Part shown: one piece after another, positions 33,941-44,024 of the stretch
How the letters are laid out: every line of letters begins with the position of its first letter
Numbering within the stretch: position 1 is the stretch's first letter
Assembly (NCBI GenBank): GCA_023630585.1
Contig: CM042540.1
Span: 12,537,074-12,601,073 of the forward strand
Source: Cranoglanis bouderius
Taxonomy: Eukaryota > Chordata > Actinopteri > Siluriformes > Cranoglanididae
Direction of reading: 5' to 3'
Length of the DNA: 64,000 bases
Made by a program: the position numbers and the translations under genes
The notes under the pieces: generated by a model
What the model saw: the letters and a program-made list of their open reading frames with translations, nothing else
The model's database searches: none
What the model was told of the DNA's origin: nothing

Positions 33941-33990
33941 TTACTACTACTACTACTACTACTAATAATAATAATAATAATAACAACAAC
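33941..33990. repeat. Compound trinucleotide repeat
   Basis: (TAC)n passes into (AAT)n and then (AAC)n, a stepwise change of one base in the repeated triplet. Confidence 0.9.
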
Positions 33991-34099
33991 AGAGAAAGTT
34001 GCTTTACTATAACAGAGAAAGATTTAAATTTATAATACATAGTGAAAAATAAGATCATGTAAATAAATAAAATATATAAGAAACAAGTTTAAAAAATTA

Positions 34100-34745
34100 C
34101 ATTTAGGTAAAAAGACAAAGTAAAAAAAGTCTCATTACAAAAAAAGAAACAAAGAAAATGGTAAATAAACACAAACAATCAAATAAACAAGCAAATAAAT
34201 AAATAAATTAAAGAAAGAATGAAAGAAAGAACAAACAAATACAAACAGACAAACACAAAAAATAAATAACAAACACTTGATTTAATGAATGAGTGAATGA
34301 ATGCATGACAAACTAATGAATGAACAAACAAACTAACTAAATAAATAAATGAAAGAAAGAAACAATGAAAGAAAGAAAGAACAAACAAATACTTATATAC
34401 AAACACTTTATTGAATGAATGAATGATGAACTAATGAACGAACAATCTAACTGTCTAACTAACTAAATTAATAAATGAAAGAAAGAAAGAACAATTACTT
34501 AGATACAAACAAACAAAAATAAATAAATAACAAACACTTGAATGAATTATTGAATGAATGAAGGAATGACAAACTAACAAACAAACTAGCTAAATAAATA
34601 AATAAAAGAAAGAAAGGACGAACAAATACTTAGATACAAACAAACAAACAAATAAATGACAGACAATAGAATAAATGAATGAATGAATGAATGAATGAAT
34701 AACAAACTAACTAACTAACTAACTAACTAAATAAATAAATGCATG
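34100..34745. repeat. Higher-order A-rich repeat with about 130-bp period
   Basis: At first sight this is a mix of AAAT, AAAC, GAAT, GAAA and CTAA tetranucleotides, but the blocks recur in fixed order. CAAACACTT or its variant starts at 34270, 34400, 34531 and 34660 (spacing 130, 131, 129). Each is followed by GAATGAATG, then GACAAACTAA, AACTAACTAAATAAAT, GAAAGAAAGAA and ACAAATACTTAGATACAAAC. A partial earlier unit starts near 34140. The plus strand is strongly depleted of T. Confidence 0.85.
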
Positions 34746-34749
34746 CCTT

Positions 34750-35700
34750 TAGAAGCTGCTGCTGGTCACAGTTGATCAAGTACAAAATTACTTAGACTTT
34801 TCTTGAGCTTGGGCCTAGCTAAAAGCTAATAACTAAAAGCTCCACCCCTTTTGGCCCATCTGTTAGGATAGCCAGTAGTAGTAAGTACAGCTAATAAAGC
34901 TCAGGTGTGTTGTGTTCTGGTATTAGCGGTTGGTGTTTTTGTGTTTATGTGTGTAACATGCATGAATCTGATGTCATGGCTAGGCCGCCATGCATATTAA
35001 AGCTTGTGTGTTTGTGCAGTGCTGATGCAGATGTGTATCCACATGTGTGCACTGGGGTGTGCCTACGCTGCATGTTTGCACTGAGATGATGCAGAGCCTC
35101 CTGTAGTGTGAGTATGCATACAGCTTAACACCCTGTCTCTGCAGAATACAAGTTTTCAGCACTCAGGGAGGGCTCTGATTATTCATAGAAAACACAGAAA
35201 ATGGGTCTTGCGAAAACAGGGGTGGAGGCTGGTGTAAGTAAGTAAATAAATAAATAAATAATAAACAATCACAGCACTCCTCACTGCACACACAGCAAGG
35301 AGCCAATCGCTGTGTTGGCCAAACGACTTGGAAATTGTGTGTAATGAGTAGGAAAAGATTAGACGTGGCTCTTGCTAGGCTGTAAATTGACATTAGTAAA
35401 AGAAAACTCTTTACCAGGCGGGGGAAGCATCTTAATTTAGGCAGTAAAATATATGAATGGGGGAAGGGGAAATGAGACTGAAAAAGACAACAACAAAAAG
35501 CTTACAGCTTTGCTGTGTGCGCATAGTGTTTCATATTCTGTGCTGTTTTGACCGCCCCCACCACCACCACCACCACCACCACCACCACCCAACCATTTCT
35601 TCTCAGAGTTATTCCAAGTAATTGAGGATTCAGTTAATGCACTTGGGTGGATGGACATATTGAAGGTGTTTTATTTTTATTTAAGGTGTGGTTTATTTCT
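34750..35700. other. No gene; small simple repeats
   Basis: Contains (AAAT)n at 35242-35262 and (CCA)n at 35559-35589. The 73-codon minus frame with a glycine run is a translation of the CCA tract. Confidence 0.55.
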
Positions 35701-35705
35701 TTCTC

Positions 35706-35749
<44 letters not shown>

Positions 35750-35790
35750 ACTATCTATCTATCTATCTAACTATCTATCTATCTATCTAA
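35706..35790. repeat. TCTA tetranucleotide microsatellite
   Basis: About 85 bp of (TCTA)n with two A-for-T interruptions about 20 bp apart. Confidence 0.95.
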
Positions 35791-35817
35791 TAATGTTAAT
35801 TTGAACACCTGTGCACT

Positions 35818-36064
35818 GTTCACATCAAACATCAGAATAGGGAAGAAATGTGATCTCAGTGACTTTGACCATGGCATGGTTGTTTGTTCCAGACAGACTG
35901 TTCTGAGAATTTCAGAAACTGCTGATCTCTGATCTCAGACGGGTTTGAGCTGAAAGGAAGGCTACAGTACCTCAACTACTCTTTACAAACATGGTGAGCA
36001 GAAAAACATCTCAGAACACACAACATGTCGAACCTTGAGGTGAATGGGCTACAACAACAAGACC
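35818..36064 (+). pseudogene. Tc1 transposase N-terminal relic
   Basis: From the family-typical leader TGTTCACATCAAACATCAGA through GTGATCTCAGTGACTTTGAC and GCATGGTTGTTTG to CTTGAGGTGAATGGGCTAC. This is the N-terminal DNA-binding half of a Tc1 transposase with internal deletions and no open frame. Same family as 1766-2166. It lies about 55 bp upstream of the next Tc1 derivative. Confidence 0.75.
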
Positions 36065-36118
36065 TTGCAGAAAGAAGCTGCTATTGCAAAAAGAAATCCT
36101 AACTTAGTTTAGGAATTA

Positions 36119-36647
36119 CACTATATGGCCAAAAGTTTGCGGACACCTGACCATCACACCCATATGTGGGCCTTCCCAAACTGTTGGTACAAAGCTGGAA
36201 GCACACAATTGTATAGAATGTCTTTATATGCTGTAGAATTAAGATTTCTCTTTACTGGTACTAAGAGGCCCAAACCTGTTCCAGTATGACAATGCCCTGT
36301 GCACAAAGCGAGTTCCATGTAGACATGTCTTGCCAAGGTTGGTGTGGAAGAACTCGAGTGGCCTGTACAGAGCCCTGACCTCAACCCCACTGAACACCTC
36401 TGGGATTAACTGGAATGCAGGCTGCACCCCACGGCTTCTCGCCTGACTTCAATACCTGATCACATTAATACTCTTGAGGCTGAATGATCACAAACCCCCA
36501 CAGCCACACTCCAAAATCTAGTGGAAAGCCTTCCCAGAAGAGTAGAGGTTATTATAAGAGAAAGGAAGACTAAATCTGGAATGGAATGTTCAACAAGCAC
36601 ATATGGGTGTGATGGTCAGGTGTCCACATAATTTTGGATATATAGTG
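36119..36647 (+). mobile_element. Non-autonomous Tc1-type element, 529 bp
   Basis: TA flanks at 36117-36118 and 36648-36649, with ends CACTATATGGCCAAAAGTTT and ...GGATATATAGTG. On the plus strand, around 36270-36560, it keeps the C-terminal half of a transposase: VHKASSM-like, VGVEELEWP and SPDLNPTEHLWD are readable across stops. It is a fuller copy of the family at 12454-12909 and lacks the N-terminal DNA-binding half. Confidence 0.88.
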
Positions 36648-36659
36648 TACATCTTACAT

Positions 36660-36912
36660 CAGGGTGATGCAGTTAGTAGCACTGCTACCTAACAGTTACA
36701 GGGTCCCTGGTTTACTAGGGACTCAGTATAACTCAGTTTACTGTTTGTGTGAGTTTCACATGTTCTCCCCATGTCTGTATGGGTTTCATCTGGGTTTTGT
36801 GATCTCCTCCAATAGTAAAAAACATGCTAGTAGGTGGATTGTTAGCTATATAGCTATTTCAAACCACTATCTAACCACAGTGACTAATTTTGCTGGTACC
36901 AGGGAATAGGTT
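36660..36912 (+). mobile_element. SINE family 2, decayed
   Basis: Recognisable pieces are GTAGCACTGCTACCTAACAG, ACAGGGTCCCTGG, GTTTCACATGTTCTCCCCATG, AACATGCTAGTAGGTGGATT. The 3' half has decayed. Confidence 0.7.
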
Positions 36913-36944
36913 CCACTCTTTGAGGCCTGTCCTTCCTGTACAGC

Positions 36945-37246
36945 TTTAATGTGCCTTGGCACAGATTCATCAAGTCTCAAGCGCCGTACTGGAGCGGTGA
37001 ACACCATTCTTCCAAAATATATTCCCTCAACTGGTGTTTTGACGATGGTGGTAAAGAGTGCTGTCTATCACGTCAAGTCAAAATCTGCATAGGTGTACAG
37101 CTAGATTGAGATCTGGAGGATGAGATGGGGGTGGAGTCATCCTGGAAGAGTCCACTCCTATCAGGACAGAAATATTTCATCACAGGAAAAGTGTGAAGAT
37201 CAGTCAGAAGATCTTTGTATTGATTTGTAGTGATGCTTCCCTCCAA
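36945..37246 (-). pseudogene. Tc1 transposase catalytic-region relic
   Basis: On the minus strand the sequence matches the C-terminal part of a Tc1 transposase family known from fish: NQYKDLLTD, PVMKYFCPDRSGLFQDD, the last pair corresponding to the second catalytic Asp region. Stops and deletions break it downstream. Plus-strand signatures are ATTCTTCCAAAATATATTCC and TCATCCTGGAAGAG. It stops abruptly at 37246, where another element begins, and appears to resume at 37841-37885. Confidence 0.7.
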
Positions 37247-37840
37247 CGGTGCATTCAAGTCATGTCGGAAAGATCATATTTATGAGTTGAACGCACATGA
37301 ATGCCACCACAAAGTCCTAATTACGAGTGGGAAACTTTGGATTTGCTTTGACCTCTGAGTTTCTGAGTAGGGGGCGTGTCAGTCAGAAAACATGGTGCAC
37401 ACAGTGGATGCAATGTCTGTAATTGACGGTAAATTTGTTGAAATTGAATTTTTACTCGTCTCAGTAGCTGATTTCTGTTATTATGTGTTTGGTATATGCA
37501 GCAAGTTAATTTCAGGCTTTTTTACTTACAATAAAACAAACTAATTGCTTGCACAAAATACGATACAATTGTGATACAATATCTATACAATTACGATATA
37601 ATATGTAACAATAAAGTTTACCGTGGCTTCGTAAATTGATCAAAAACATAAAAAAGCAAAACATACCTGATGCGCAGTCTTTGTTCTTCATTTTCTAGAA
37701 GTAGAGTTAAAAAACCTTGCTGTATTTTTTGTAGTTAATTAAGAGAAGGTACACCGCCATCTTGCTCCGACCTGACTTGAACGCAGTTACGACTTCCCAA
37801 CTTGTAAATACGAACTTCCCAGGAGGACTTGAACGCACAG
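37247..37840. mobile_element. 594-bp TIR element inserted into a Tc1 relic
   Basis: Left end CGGTGCATTCAAGTCATGTC and right end ...GAGGACTTGAACGCACAG form an imperfect terminal inverted repeat (C-GTGC-TTCAAGTC). Subterminal direct and inverted copies of TTCAAGTC/GACTTGAA and GTTGAACGC add to the structure. It is flanked by CAA (37244-37246) and TAA (37841-37843). A 3-bp TAA-type duplication would fit PIF/Harbinger, but I see no transposase here. Confidence 0.7.
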
Positions 37841-37885
37841 TAAGGGGACAAGAGGAAACAAAAAATGGCAGCAAAATGCTCTCAG
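37841..37885 (-). pseudogene. Continuation of the split Tc1 relic
   Basis: TAAGGGGACAAGAGGAAAC and ATGGCAGCAAAATGCT resemble what follows CTTCCCTC in intact members of the Tc1 family at 36945-37246. This is from memory of the family, not from a sequence in this window. Confidence 0.5.
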
Positions 37886-37889
37886 TTTT

Positions 37890-38950
37890 TCCTTTAATTT
37901 GTCACCTGTTAAAGGTAAACAAGTTTGTCTAATGACTTGAGCTCCAAACGGGCTATATTTATGACCCAAAACAGGCGGGGTAATCCTAAAGTTGGGACAT
38001 TTTTAGGGGATTTTGGCTAATCCTCTGCTCCTATCTGTCATTACGATCATGAATGTAGAAGTTGTCATGGTTACTGAACAGATAAGATATGATTTCACAG
38101 TTAGAATTTGTAATAGTTAGTAAGCTGTTTTTGTAACACAGCTCCAATCTGCCTTCTCCTTTGTGCCAAACAATGTGTTTCTATGCTAATTAAACTATTA
38201 ACAATGATGTGGTGAGGCCCACAGCAAGCATGAATACAAACACACGAGAAAAGATATGCTTTTTTTTGACAACCTTAGAGCAGACGCTATTGATGTGGAG
38301 AAGCGGAAGAGAGAATGATGCATGGTGTGTGGGGTGCTTAAGTGCAGGTGATCCAAATTCCTTAGTAAAAGACTGGAGGGCTGGCTGGCTTCCTCAGGCT
38401 AATCAGTGTGTGTGTGTGTGTGTAAGTGAGAGAGAGAGAGAGAGAGAGAGAGACTGGTTAGTGTTGGCCTGAAAACATAAGCCTAGCATCTGTTGTCTCC
38501 TGGACACACTGTATATTCATCACCTTCTAGCTGCTGCCGATTGGTCCTGGCTCCACCTCGAGTGCACATGCACGTAGGGGCTGTCAAGTGTACTGTTGTG
38601 ATCACTGGCCATGCTGCTGATTTTGTCTGATGGGACTCCAGGCGTGTTGCAGCCTCTCTGTGAGCCCTGGCGTAACACATTTAACTGTCACATCCTCTCT
38701 GATTCTGTCCCTGATCACTCGCCATACTCTGCCCCGTTTTGTTCCTTGGTGCTCACCACGGTCCTAACATTGTCAGTGTTACCTGTTCTCACTTCCTGTT
38801 GCAAGTTATTCAGTCTTATCTAATTTGTATTTAATTACTTATTTATGTATTTGAATTTCATTTTCATCCGCTTATATTTTCACCCCTGCCATTATCTTTG
38901 ATTATGATTCTTGGATTTCCCCCATAACATTCTTTGAGTATGTAATAACA
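37890..38950. other. No gene; GT and AG tracts
   Basis: (GT)n at 38406-38423 is followed by (AG)n at 38427-38453. The rest is unique sequence. Frames of 60-87 codons have no recognised domain. Confidence 0.5.
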
Positions 38951-38965
38951 CAATTTCAACAAGAT

Positions 38966-39287
38966 CCATCCATCCATTTTCCATGCCGCTTATCCTACAC
39001 AGGGTTGCTAGGGAGTCCCCTGGGGCACAAGGCATGGGACACCCTGGACAGGGTGCTAACCCTTCACAGGGCACAAAGACACACACGTTCACACACTACG
39101 GACAATTTGGAAATGCCAATCAGACTACAGCGCACGTCTTTGGACTGGGGAGGAAACTGGAGTACCTGGAGGAAACCCCCGAAGCACGGGGAGAACAAGC
39201 AAACTCTGCGCACAAAGGGCAGAGGCAGCATTCGAACCCCCAACCCCAGAGGTGTGAGGCAAACCTGCTAACCACTAAGCCACCGTG
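38966..39287 (-). mobile_element. tRNA-headed SINE (family 1) with target duplication
   Basis: The minus-strand copy has the best-preserved head: A-box-like TGGCTTAGTGGTTAGC near 39285 and B-box-like GGTTCGAATG near 39235. The flanks AATTTCAACAAGAT (38952-38965) and AATTTAAACAAGAT (39288-39301) differ at one base of fourteen and are the target duplication. A roughly 30-bp gap removes the usual GGAGCCTGGAGCC segment near 39010. Confidence 0.92.
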
Positions 39288-39351
39288 AATTTAAACAAGA
39301 TATAGTTCTCTATTCTCGTCTGTATATAATACAACTATCATACAACATCTA

Positions 39352-39575
39352 CCAACCGGGGAGGGTGAAGGCTAACATGAGCATCCTCCAAGACATGTGA
39401 AGCCAGCCAACTGCATCTTTTCGAACTGCTGTTTGTGCTGCATCACAGGGCAGCATAACACACTCAGGGGAAGGTGCCAGCTGCCATCTTCTGCATACAT
39501 GAGCTCAGAGATGCCCATGATTGGGTAGTGTCAATCTGATTATCAGGTGAGAAGAGAGTATGACATCACACCCAC
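39352..39575. repeat. Otophysan interspersed repeat, unclassified
   Basis: GGGGAGGGTGAAGGCTAACA, CATCTTTTCGAACTGCTG and GCCCATGATTGGGTAGTGTC are blocks I recognise as repeated in otophysan genomes. Class and full length are not known to me. No frame. Confidence 0.55.
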
Positions 39576-39579
39576 CCAA

Positions 39580-39860
39580 AAAAGCATGATCAGTTATGTT
39601 TAGCTCATGGGACTGTGATGGGAGAGAAATGTTGCATTATTCAATCATTATTGTTACAAATCAAGCTATTCCTTTATGAAGGATTATGGGAAGAAGCATA
39701 AGCTTAGCAATGTAGCTAACATCAATTAACAGGATACAGTGACAGGATTTCTGAGGAGCTATAAAATACGTACGCAACCAATTTAAATACAGTAAAAAAT
39801 AATGATTCAATCATTGTTTTCAAGCCCACACTGATAACTGATAATATTGATAGCTTCCAA
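39580..39860. other. No feature seen
   Basis: AT-rich spacer. Confidence 0.5.
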
Positions 39861-39863
39861 CGT

Positions 39864-40510
39864 AGAGTGGTGCAGGAATGAGTCCAAAAAGCATTTTATC
39901 ACTTCCGGTTCCAAAGTCAATGAGTTTTTTGAATGAGTTTTTGGTTAAAATGCCTGAAATAAGGTCTGTGGTTAACACAAGCTCAAGATATTTTCACGTT
40001 TTATTCTATGACATAAAATACATCACTAATACCCCACTTGTAATTTTGTTAAGCTTTTACGTGTGGTGAAAAATGCGGTTGCTAACAAGTGGCTGAATGG
40101 GACTTCAGAGGTTGTCGGGGACATTAAGCATCATCACGCCGAACAGGAAAACTCATCTACTACAGCCTCGTTGTGTTTATACTCACACTCTTGCAAACTG
40201 TTCCACCACTAATCTTAGTGGTGGTGATGTTGAAGTCATGCGACCGTGGTGTAGTTTTGTTTATAGCCTTTAGTTTTTTACATCTTGCGATTGTATTTAG
40301 GCTTAGAATTCATAAAAGTTGTGTTCATTTGTGAAGATTATCTTGATGAACAAAACGTGTAAGAATCATTAAGTTTTGTTGGACACAGAGCTTATTTTCT
40401 GCAATAATCTAAAAACCAATGGAAAAATCCTATTGGATTTATGTCGAGGGAACCAGAGTTATGCTAACTTCCGGGTCGGCCTAAAAAATACATCATTCCT
40501 GCAGCACTCT
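39864..40510. mobile_element. TIR element of about 650 bp, non-autonomous
   Basis: The left end AGAGTGGTGCAGGAATGA is the inverted repeat of the right end TCATTCCTGCAGCACTCT, with GT/AC extending the match outward and a shared CTTCCGG-type subterminal block (ACTTCCGGTT left, AACTTCCGGGTCGG right). The 63-codon frame inside has no transposase motif. TA lies at or next to both ends, so a Tc1/mariner-type TA duplication is possible but not certain. Confidence 0.75.
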
Positions 40511-40514
40511 ACTG

Positions 40515-41465
40515 TAGACTTTTTCAGCTAGCAGCTAGCTAGTTAGCATCTTGCTCGTGTGAATATCTTTTGTCAGCATTCATCCATCTGTCATACAGAA
40601 TAACTACAGGTTAACTAATAACATTTCACTGAATAATTTTCTCATCTACATACATAATTAACAATGCAGTTATTTTAGAAATAGGAAGGGGGAACTGACC
40701 AAAACTGTGCCAACCAACATCATCAGATCTGCCAAATCGTCAGCACTGAAAGTGGAAATCACAGTAATGAACAATTTAACAGCTTTCTTGCTTCAGTTTA
40801 TCTACTTAATCCTTTCTCTGATGATGAAAATATGAATAGTGTGCCATCTGACTCCTTTAGGTGAAGGAAGGTAAGTGATAACATTTTTTCTCATAAACCA
40901 ATCGAATTGCAATGAAATCAGATTTTATAGATGAAATCAGTAACTAGATGCTGTAAAGTAATGGCTGGAGGATATTGGAACAAATTTAAAAAATGGCAAA
41001 AAGGAAAAGATTAAAAATTTCAGTACAATTATAGTAATGAAGGTGTGTGAAATTTATTGCAGTTAAAGGCATCATTTGATTTTAGATATGTTTCAATTAT
41101 TTACTCATGTGAAGTAGAAATATGTACTCCCTGTATAAAACATACATACCGTATAGTATAAATACATTATCCAAAAATCTACAATGGATAGAGAATGGAC
41201 AGAGTACTTCTAATTCATCACCAATCCCCAGTGCTGCAGAGCAGTTAAAGAGATAAACGTTCAAAGATCCCCATGTCCCCACACTGACGACTGCAATTCC
41301 TGGAGCAAGGCAGTCGGAATAATAACAGTTTTCGTAATGGCGATAATAGCAGATGATTACGAGAGATAGAGGGAGAAAAACGGAGAGGGGGAGAGAGAAT
41401 GTATGGATTTCAGTTGTGTTGGGCAACACAAAGGATTGCATAATTTACCTTCTTCCCTTTCTCCC
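40515..41465. other. No gene seen
   Basis: AT-rich unique sequence with a short GCTAGCAGCTAGCTAGTTAGC-like inverted motif near 40530. The 114-codon minus frame at 41097-41441 has no recognised domain. Confidence 0.45.
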
Positions 41466-41467
41466 TG

Positions 41468-41527
<60 letters not shown>
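41468..41527. repeat. CT microsatellite
   Basis: (CT)n run, interrupted by TTT at both ends. Confidence 0.95.
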
Positions 41528-41529
<2 letters not shown>

Positions 41530-41531
<2 letters not shown>

Positions 41532-41765
41532 GGCTAATTTAAAATTTGTCAAACCAGGGCGTCTTCTGGATCGCTGGCCTTTGATATTTTGCGCACTCCA
41601 TTTGCTCCAAACAAGCCGCAGGCCCTGGTTCCTGCTGACTGCTGCAGAAGAGCGGCGGCTCCATTTATCTTGGCCCGGCCGCTGAATGCTTACTCATTAC
41701 AGGGGCCCTCCCCAGGTTAACCCTCGCATCTCCAGGCACCTCGCCACCAGCATCTTCATACACAC
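41530..41765. promoter_or_regulatory. Candidate conserved non-coding element
   Basis: Balanced, repeat-free block directly after the CT tract: GGCTAATTTAAAATTTGTC, GGCCTTTGATATTTTGCGC (TCF/LEF-like CTTTGAT), CCATTTATCTTGGCCCGG. The 110-codon frame crossing it starts in the CT tract. Composition-based call. Confidence 0.33.
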
Positions 41766-41769
41766 TCAC

Positions 41770-42374
41770 TAACACACTTAGCATCATAGCAGGATACACA
41801 CCGTATGGTAAAATATAGTCCCTGAATAGATTATTTTAGGTAGGTGGAGAGGGAGCAATCATCTGCGTTATGCTTACAGTATTGAAATAGTTCCAGTGTA
41901 TATTAACTGAATGCTGATGGGTTAAGCTTGCAGTAATTGAATTTTCTTGTATGGTCCTGTATGGTTTTAACAAACTACTTTCATCATCATCAATCACTTA
42001 GAAGACTTTTTGTTGTTTTTTTTCTGTAATCATCTGTCAAAATCATCTTTCAAAAATAATGATTTTTATTATATCGCTATAGATACACGTGGAGAAAAAA
42101 AGAATTAACCAATAATATCATGTCATGTCAATAATATCACATGCCCAGCTATCACAATAAAAATTGCTGTGCGCTAGCATATGGTGACTCAACTGCCTGA
42201 ATAAGTGATGACAGAAGAAAAATGCAAAATGATTTGTGTTTAATGTCGTCTTTAATTTATTATTTCATCATCGACATTTCCATGGTCCACATCAGTGTGA
42301 TGTGGGACAGAATTTTCTGGGACTAAAGTTTCTGTCTGTTTCTTATACTGCTTAATTTTTGTGTTAAGCTTTTA

Positions 42375-42375
<1 letters not shown>
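41770..42375. other. No gene seen
   Basis: AT-rich unique sequence. Confidence 0.5.

Positions 42376-42376
<1 letters not shown>

Positions 42377-42433
<57 letters not shown>
42377..42433. repeat. GT microsatellite
   Basis: (GT)n run. Confidence 0.95.
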
Positions 42434-42436
<3 letters not shown>

Positions 42437-42437
42437 C

Positions 42438-42735
42438 GCTGTGAACCATCTCATCTTCTCCCGGCGTAACCCTTTGGAGGCCGTTCCCTGGGGAAACGTG
42501 TCAATCTGGGCGCCTGCAGATCAATCAGCAGCTGATTATGCTCTTCATTCTCCTGCAATTGATTTTATTCGCAGCTGAAAATAGGCATCTGGTGTCAGGG
42601 GTGTGTGCGACGGCCTGGGTGCAGCTTGACGGATTGCTTTTGACAGAGATCAATCTCCCAGCTGATGGGCCGGGGGTCCGGGGAGCAGGCAGCCAGCTCT
42701 ACATTACCCAGAAAGAGACTCATCAGCGGCACACG
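42438..42735. promoter_or_regulatory. Candidate conserved non-coding element between microsatellites
   Basis: A 300-bp balanced block between GT (42377-42433) and CA (42761-42787) tracts: AACCATCTCATCTTCTCCC, GATCAATCAGCAGCTGATTA, CTGCAATTGATTTTATTCGC. It contains TGATTA/CAATTGAT homeodomain-type cores and an E-box CAGCTG. Overlapping frames have no recognised domain. Confidence 0.35.
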
Positions 42736-42760
42736 CTGAGAAATGCCACACACGCATATG

Positions 42761-42901
42761 CACACACACACACACACACACACACACGTATACGCACAGT
42801 CACATAGTTACTGATACTACACACACGCTGACATACATGTGCATGCATCTACAATCTTACTGTCTATAGGACCTGCCTCCTGCAGACAAGTTTTCATTCA
42901 A

Positions 42902-42953
<52 letters not shown>
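42761..42953. repeat. Two CA microsatellites
   Basis: CA tracts at 42761-42787 and 42904-42953. Confidence 0.95.
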
Positions 42954-42954
<1 letters not shown>

Positions 42955-42955
<1 letters not shown>

Positions 42956-43360
42956 TTTTGCTTAACAAATAATTAAGTAATTCTACTTTGTTACTGTATC
43001 TAAGCATCATTTTAAGTGATTTATACATTTAAGTAAAATGTATTTTTACTCAGTAACATCAGTGACCATGACTCAGTTATGTTCTTTTTTTTTTTTTGCC
43101 TGACTACCAATTTAATTTATTGTGCGTCTGTGCATTTGAACCTATTAAGTTCATTTAAAACATGAAATCAATTCCTTAGTCAATTTATATGGCCATAACA
43201 ACCAATCATCTTTGTGCAAGATCTACCTATTGGTCCAACATTCTCTTTATACATTATTTTAAAATAATTTAAAAACTTTTTAACTTTCAACCAAGTATAC
43301 TTTTAACAGCCAAAGGCAACATTTTTAAAACAGTTCCCACATTTTCAAATAAGTTCAATT
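42955..43360. other. No feature seen
   Basis: AT-rich unique sequence with a T-run near 43086-43097. Confidence 0.5.
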
Positions 43361-43362
43361 AA

Positions 43363-43640
43363 ATGTCATTTGTGTAGTGCTTTTAACAATACGCAGTCAC
43401 AAAGCAGCTTTTCGGAAATCCAGAAGTTGATTTAGATCCATAATGATCAAGCCAAATGTGACAGTGGCAAGGGAAAACTCCCTGAGATGACATGAGGAAG
43501 AAACCTTAAGAGGAATCAAACTACTTAGGGAGTCTTCTGGCTAACACTGGATAGTGAGATTATTATGGAAATGTGTTGAAAAGGATGTTCAGTGTGAGCA
43601 TATTGTGAAAAAGTGTCCTGGGATGGGCACAGAACAATCT
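43363..43640. repeat. Common otophysan interspersed repeat
   Basis: TTTGTGTAGTGCTTTTAACA, TCACAAAGCAGCTTTTC, GTGGCAAGGGAAAACTCCCT, GAGGAAGAAACCTTAAGAGG and ATCAAACTACTTAGGGAG are ordered hallmarks of a very abundant fish repeat, recalled from genome surveys. Its class is not certain to me. No coding capacity. Confidence 0.75.
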
Positions 43641-43714
43641 TAATGATTCCATAAGCACTTAAGTATAATTTTTATGTTCTGTATTTTTTTATTTTTTATT
43701 TTTTATTTTTTAAC

Positions 43715-44020
43715 AGAATTCAGATATCCGCACAAAAACCTTCATTGCTGTTCTAGCCATGACTCTGGTGCTCTGCTAAAAGAGCAGTCAGATGAATCTA
43801 GAGCACTGTGCTCCTGGCTGCCTGGAGCCCCAATGGGCCTGTGTGAAGGACTGCCTCCAACAAGGAGATTTCCCTTCCTGATTCTCCCTGATGGAGAGCT
43901 CCTCTCCCTGCCTCCTAATTTATAATTATTTCAAGTGATCCTCAGGCCTGAGGTCATTTAAGTAATTACTGAGCCGATTAGACGCTTAAAGGGAATTTCG
44001 GATCAGTCTCTCTGCATGCC
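43715..44020. promoter_or_regulatory. Candidate conserved non-coding element
   Basis: Repeat-free block with CTAATTTATAATTATTTC, CCTCAGGCCTGAGGTCA (palindromic) and TTTAAGTAATTACTGAGCCG. An 83-codon plus frame (43674-43925) covers part of it but starts in a T-rich run and has no recognised domain. Confidence 0.33.
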
Positions 44021-44024
44021 ACAA

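Noticed and set aside
34100..34745. Regularly spaced repeat resembling a CRISPR array
   Set aside because: Units are A-rich simple-sequence mosaics about 130 bp long with no short conserved repeat plus unique spacers, and the genome is a vertebrate.
38966..39287. tRNA gene on the minus strand
   Set aside because: A- and B-box-like sequences are present, but they form the head of a SINE that recurs across the window, with SINE body, GGAT tail and target duplication; no cloverleaf gene.
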